From NCBI GenBank assembly GCA_947626745.1, contig CANQTF010000001.1, positions 433,811 through 497,810 of the forward strand: DNA of 64,000 nt. Direction: 5' to 3'. Each line of letters begins with the position of its first letter. Within the stretch, counting starts at the first letter, position 1. Both the position numbers and the translations under genes were made by a program. Source of the stretch: an uncultured Lachnospiraceae bacterium (GTDB lineage Bacteria > Bacillota > Clostridia > Lachnospirales > Lachnospiraceae). This document shows, one piece after another, positions 60,521 through 64,000 of the stretch. The notes beneath the pieces were generated by a model. The model was given only the letters and a program-made list of their open reading frames with translations. It did not search any database and had not been told where the DNA came from.

Positions 60521-61927
60521 TTATAGTTCCATATCCTTTTTGGTTGTTAGCTTTATCTTTCCTTCACATTGCATCCGCTCCCGGTTTATCCGGTCTGCCT
60601 CTGTTTTTCCCCTTGCAAGCCTTTCCCTAATGGATTCTCTTGCTTTTTCTTTGACTTGTCTGAGATTTTCGTTTTTCTTTTCAGGCTCCTGCAAAGTTTT
60701 TGTGATTTTATCCAACCCCTGAAGCAGATTGATACCTTTTGCAGATTTCAAGAGTTTTTCCCTTAGTATCGCCAGGCACTTGACAGCGTAGTTCCGCAGC
60801 TTTTTATCATCGATACGTTCCGGTGCAGAAAGCCATTTTGAATAATCATCAAGGATTTTCATGTCCTCTTTCCGTGTCTCTGCCCGGACGGTATCGGCAA
60901 CGACCTCACAGGCTTTTTCATATGCCTGCTCCGCCACTTCGTCAGCCAGCGTTTCCACCTCTGCAAGTTTCATTGTAACTTCTTCAAGCGCAGAATGTTT
61001 TTCCATGATTTCAGCGTTTTTCTCTGCAATCAGCATATCCTGCTTCTCAATCACATTTTCCCTTTGGGATATGGCGTTTTCTGCCTGCCGGAGTTTTTCC
61101 TCGCGTTCTTCTATGGCTCGTGCGGTTCCGGCTAGGATTTCCCGTTGTTCAAAGAGTACCTCCTTCTGTTTTTCAATGATAAAATCCTGTTTCTCCAGAT
61201 ATGCTCTGCCGCCATAACTTGGCTCTTTCTGCAAATGAAGATTATTTTTTTCACAAATGCGAAAAAGCATCTTCCTACATTCTGTGTCAAAAGTCTGCTT
61301 GCGATTGTTGTTCCTGCCTTTTTTCTTATCTGGATCAGGCAATGGTATTCCCAATTCTTCCAATGCCTTTTCCTGTTGAGGACAAAGTTCCCCATACTTA
61401 TTTTTACAGTCAAAAACGTGACGCTCATGAATGTGCGGGGTGCCCTCATCAAGATGTAATGCCCAGTCAAGAATATGTACATGTGAACCATATTTTTCTT
61501 CCATCTCTGAGAAAAATTCGTTTGCGATTTTGGCAAGAATTTCCCCTGAAACAGATTCGTCAACCGTACCAATTTGATAAATGCTTTCCTCCGGGCAGGT
61601 CTTATTGTTTGTAAGCAGATCATCCACTGTCCTGTTACGCTCCGTATGTCTTGTTTTCTCATTTCGTTCATTCTGCGCCTGAATGTGGTCCGCATAATGC
61701 TCAAAATAATAGAGCTTTTCGATCTGCTCAAAAGAGTAGTCATTTTCCTTATCCTGTTGCCTTATCAGAGAGGAAGAATAACCCGTGTAACAGTCCCAAT
61801 AAATATTCTTCTTTGTCCGTTTTTCGTTGATATGCTCACTATTTGCCACATCAAATCTGCGGTCATTGTGTTTTGGATTATAGGCACCATTTTTCCCGGC
61901 TCTGCCATTGTGTCTAGTCAGCTTCAT
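60521..61927 (-). CDS. MobV-type relaxase/mobilisation protein
   Basis: The 468-residue protein starts MKLTRHNGRAGKNGAYNPKHN and contains the metal-binding motif HLDEGTPHIHERHVF, the HxDE.TPHxH signature of MobV (Pre/Mob) relaxases. The C-terminal half is a long coiled coil (about residues 240-420) ending in a basic region. It would nick an origin of transfer and pilot the DNA strand in mobilisation. ATG 61927 has AAAGGAG upstream. It overlaps the replication-initiator remnant by 14 bp. No oriT was identified. Confidence 0.8.
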   Translation of the reverse strand: MKLTRHNGRAGKNGAYNPKHNDRRFDVANSEHINEKRTKKNIYWDCYTGYSSSLIRQQDKENDYSFEQIEKLYYFEHYADHIQAQNERNEKTRHTERNRTVDDLLTNNKTCPEESIYQIGTVDESVSGEILAKIANEFFSEMEEKYGSHVHILDWALHLDEGTPHIHERHVFDCKNKYGELCPQQEKALEELGIPLPDPDKKKGRNNNRKQTFDTECRKMLFRICEKNNLHLQKEPSYGGRAYLEKQDFIIEKQKEVLFEQREILAGTARAIEEREEKLRQAENAISQRENVIEKQDMLIAEKNAEIMEKHSALEEVTMKLAEVETLADEVAEQAYEKACEVVADTVRAETRKEDMKILDDYSKWLSAPERIDDKKLRNYAVKCLAILREKLLKSAKGINLLQGLDKITKTLQEPEKKNENLRQVKEKARESIRERLARGKTEADRINRERMQCEGKIKLTTKKDMEL

Positions 61928-62348
61928 TTTTCTCCTTTCTCCCATGTTTCTCCCTGCAAAATGGCTGCTTTGCTGCCAAATCTGCCGGATTTTGCGTCAG
62001 ATAATACCCAATACGGAGTGTCGCAAGCAACACTCCTACTGGGCGGGGCTGCCGCCCTCGACCTGCAAAACCCCCGGCTCCCGATGACGCTTCCTCAATC
62101 CCCTTTTTAGGTATCAGGACATATATGCGGTTCGGTTCGCCAAATCCCTGTTGCCGTACCCTCATGATCAGTCCAACGTTTTCCAATTCATTCAAAGAAC
62201 GTTTGACTGTCATGTTGCAGCGGGAGAGTGCAGCGGCAAGCTGCTTGACAGGGAAATATACAAATAAAATTCCATTCTCATCCTCCATTCCTCGTGTGAG
62301 CATGGCATGAGCCCTTGCTATCTCCTGTATACTTATTTCCAAGAGCAT
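61914..62348 (-). pseudogene. Replication initiator RepA-N remnant, 5'-truncated
   Basis: The 144-residue frame carries the second half of the RepA N-terminal winged-helix domain (DENGILFVYFPVKQLAAALSRC...LNELENVGLIMRVRQQGFGEPNRIYVLIP). The usual first half (YELPKLLF...L.....YGLLLDRM) is missing. The frame instead begins at ATG 62348, inside the 3' end of a truncated secreted-protein gene, with a junction near 62340. The C-terminal part is short. It probably no longer starts replication. Position next to the MobV gene suggests a plasmid-like ancestor of the element. Confidence 0.7.
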
Positions 62349-62652
62349 AATTGATTACCACATTGCCGTCTGCAACTTCATAAGCAGTAACTCCATTAAC
62401 ATCCGATATAGATTTTATATTTCCTGTAATTTTGAAACTACCAAAATCTGATGTAGTTTCCCTACTTGATGTGGCAGATGAAAACTCATATTTACTGTCT
62501 TTTTCAAACTCATAAAGCTTTCCAGTAATCGATTCTGTTTTATCTTTCGCGCTCACACTTATAGGTGATATACTGGCTACCGAAAGCATCACGCAAAGCA
62601 CAAAAAACACAACTAAAACGGATTTTCCTTTCCCGGATATAATCTTTCTCAT
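62278..62652 (-). pseudogene. Truncated secreted protein fused out of frame to the repA remnant
   Basis: The frame begins MRKIISGKGKSVLVVFFVLC, a good signal peptide ending near VSAKD. It continues as an extracellular domain (ITGKLYEFEKDSKYEFSS...ITGNIKSISDVNGVTAYEV) that resembles the N-terminus of larger secreted proteins carried by Lachnospiraceae mobile elements (from memory). After VVINYALGN the sequence runs into repA in another frame and stops. The full protein would be at least twice as long, so this is a 3'-truncated fragment. Confidence 0.6.
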
Positions 62653-62742
62653 TTGTGTCTCTCTCCTATATAAAAGTCTGAATCTTTATCCCTTGTTTAT
62701 TATACCAAATACTTCTGTATATCTCTTACTTTGCCTTTGCCA

Positions 62743-63192
62743 TCAACACGCATTTTTTGCGTGTTGTTCTCTCTCCATACCATTTCCTTCAAGCAATTTT
62801 ATCATCTCATTTGGTGTAACAATAAAATCCCTAATCGGGTAATGCTTCTGATTTCCCGTCACTAAATATGCATCATCATCACGCTTTTCCATAGCTACTT
62901 CATAGAAAATCAAATCATCCATATCAACAAGGATTTCTCCTGTAGGCTGTGGAAAAACCTCCATACCGAATTCTTTAACCGCCGTAAGTACCATCTGTAT
63001 GGACTTCTCTTGAAAATGGAATTTTTCTCTATGAAGCACCTCATCATATTCAGCCAAAATCTCATTATGATACAGCGGTACAATTCTTCCGTCAAGAACC
63101 GCCCGAAGCACTTTTACTGTTGCGGCATCGCTATTTTTTGACAAGAGAGCTGCTATGAATACATTTGTGTCTATCACCGCATAACAAATCAT
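62743..63192 (-). CDS. PIN-domain toxin of a RelB/PIN pair
   Basis: The 149-residue protein has the PIN ribonuclease acidic residues: Asp in VIDTNVFIAALLS at the start, Glu in NEILAEYDEVL and Asp residues in EKRDDDAYLVTGN. PIN toxins cleave RNA. It lies 4 bp downstream of a RelB/DinJ-type antitoxin gene on the same strand, the standard antitoxin-first order. The C-terminus (MEREQHAKNAC) is polar. It probably stabilises the element. Confidence 0.88.
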   Translation of the reverse strand: MICYAVIDTNVFIAALLSKNSDAATVKVLRAVLDGRIVPLYHNEILAEYDEVLHREKFHFQEKSIQMVLTAVKEFGMEVFPQPTGEILVDMDDLIFYEVAMEKRDDDAYLVTGNQKHYPIRDFIVTPNEMIKLLEGNGMEREQHAKNAC

Positions 63193-63196
63193 GCTG

Positions 63197-63496
63197 TTAC
63201 CTCTTTTTTCTTTCTGCTCTTGCCGTCGCTATTTCTGCATTAATTTCTTCCAATGTCATCTCCGGAAGATTACTTGCTTGCGTCCGCAGATCCTCAAAAG
63301 CTCTCATTGCCTCAGCTCTTGTAACCGTATTTTCCGGTAGCCTTACATCAAACGGAACACCCTTGACCATTTTACTTTTATTCATAAACATACGCAATGC
63401 TGTGGGCAAATCCATCCCAAGAGATTCGTAAATTTCTGTCACTTCCTGTTTTAATGCTTTATCTGCACGAAACTGAATCAATACCTGTTCTGCCAT
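63197..63496 (-). CDS. RelB/DinJ-type antitoxin
   Basis: The 99-residue protein begins MAEQVLIQFRADKALKQEVT, with the ribbon-helix-helix DNA-binding domain of RelB/DinJ (LGMDLPTALRMFMNKS) and an acidic/helical toxin-binding tail ending ARAERKKR. It should neutralise the adjacent PIN toxin and repress the pair. ATG 63496 fits family length; the open frame to 63580 is rejected. About 200 bp upstream is a bidirectional terminator. Confidence 0.9.
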   Translation of the reverse strand: MAEQVLIQFRADKALKQEVTEIYESLGMDLPTALRMFMNKSKMVKGVPFDVRLPENTVTRAEAMRAFEDLRTQASNLPEMTLEEINAEIATARAERKKR

Positions 63497-63694
63497 AATA
63501 TGCCTCCGTTTCACTTCATATAGTAGTTGTTTTGCAGTTGTTTCTAATACTATTATATGCTTGATGCCAAATTTTATCAAGACAAACCACGTCAGCCATT
63601 CATTTTTCTACACAAATGTCTCCTGAAAACGAGATAAAAGATTGTGCAAAATACTTTTCCATACAAAATACAATCTTATCGGTAAATGGATATG

Positions 63695-63751
63695 AAAAAA
63701 GACAGACTGCCACAATGGAAAATGCATCTCATATGCGGCGGTCTGTCTTTT
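63695..63751. terminator. Bidirectional terminator in the integrated element
   Basis: AAAAGACAGACTGCC pairs with GGCGGTCTGTCTTTT (one wobble) around a ~25-base loop that contains a small inner hairpin, with A/T tracts on both sides. Leftward it ends the transcript of the 51-residue gene. Confidence 0.75.
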
Positions 63752-63760
63752 TATTCTTTT

Positions 63761-63916
63761 TTATTTTAACATAGTGTAGGCATGAACTTGGCAAACAAAT
63801 ATAATCCTTGCAAAAATAGGATCTCTTTCAGTTTGCAACAGAGAATATATCGACTCTGCATCTTCTTGCATAATACGAATAGATATTAATCGTTCATATT
63901 CTGTCAGTTCTCCCAT
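63761..63916 (-). CDS. Small 51-residue protein of the integrated element
   Basis: The frame starts at ATG 63916 (MGELTEYERLISIRIMQEDA) with GAGG 8 bp upstream and ends TAA at 63761, directly before a terminator. I do not recognise it. It is helical, with no membrane segment, and begins 14 bp after the stop of the partial gene at the right edge, so it is likely co-transcribed with that gene. Confidence 0.5.
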   Translation of the reverse strand: MGELTEYERLISIRIMQEDAESIYSLLQTERDPIFARIIFVCQVHAYTMLK

Positions 63917-63930
63917 GCTGCCTCTAATTT

Positions 63931-64000
63931 CTAATAATTAATCCTGAAGTAATCCAAATACGTTTTATACTTATCCTGTGCCGTCAGGCAGGTATCTGTC
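63931..64000 (-). CDS. 3' end of an unidentified gene at the right edge
   Basis: Only the last 22 codons (ending KYKTYLDYFRINY, stop TAG) are inside the window. Too little remains to name it. It is on the same strand as the 51-residue gene that follows, and codon use is AT-rich like the rest of the element. Confidence 0.5.
   Translation of the reverse strand, partial: TDTCLTAQDKYKTYLDYFRINY

Noticed and set aside
1..64000. CRISPR array
   Set aside because: No regularly spaced short direct repeats with unique spacers were seen; the repeats present are paired leaders, hairpins and regulator sites.
1..64000. tRNA and rRNA genes
   Set aside because: No cloverleaf with a GGTTCRA-type arm or rRNA sequence was noticed by eye, although a tRNA search program could still find one.

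Overview
The window looks like the chromosome of an anaerobic, fairly GC-rich Firmicute, most likely a Lachnospiraceae-type Clostridium. Gene families and order point this way: a sodium-pumping biotin decarboxylase cluster, scpAB, the era-yqzL-recO neighbourhood, a giant 2-hydroxyacyl-CoA dehydratase activase, a DUF6472 protein, and a Tn916-like integrase/excisionase. No 16S or tRNA gene was seen, so the placement is inference.

Layout. 1-4.6 kb: leftward operon for a membrane Na+-translocating decarboxylase or transcarboxylase. 4.6-9.9 kb: two D,D-carboxypeptidases flanking scpA/scpB and a phosphoesterase, then rpsU. 10-20.8 kb: leftward block of alaS, glyQS, a lipoprotein, recO, a yqzL-like gene, era, a DUF4349 lipoprotein and an M16C peptidase. 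20.8-23.4 kb: a hairpin-rich intergenic region, an unknown gene, a sigma-like protein without region 4, and a rhomboid-like membrane protein. 23.6-27.9 kb: the rightward activase. 27.9-29.6 kb: two AT-richer, probably acquired genes, each preceded by a copy of the same ~180 bp leader. 29.7-39.8 kb: small proteins, metA, ligA, rluF, an SGNH/MBOAT O-acetylation pair, a GH13 enzyme and an rRNA methyltransferase. 40-41.5 kb: putP.

41.6-45.9 kb is the most unusual part. A coiled-coil protein, a LytTR response regulator, an AgrC-like kinase and a stand-alone FliD-C-like protein lie in one leftward row. Nine-base direct repeats with a 21 bp period sit at the same distance upstream of a -10 element in front of both the regulator gene and the FliD-like gene. 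This suggests an autoregulated signalling system with a local target and no flagellar genes nearby. 46-51 kb: a DUF975 protein and a MoxR/DUF58/transglutaminase operon. 51-58 kb: a phosphate cluster (small membrane gene, pstSCAB, phoU, phoPR) with two 11 bp-periodic Pho boxes. 58.9-64 kb: an AT-rich integrated element with integrase, excisionase, MobV-like relaxase, a decayed replication gene, a truncated secreted protein and a RelB/PIN pair. It runs off the right edge.

Housekeeping functions dominate. The parts most worth following up are the LytTR locus, the duplicated leaders, the Pho boxes, the Asp111 MetA and the sigma-like protein.
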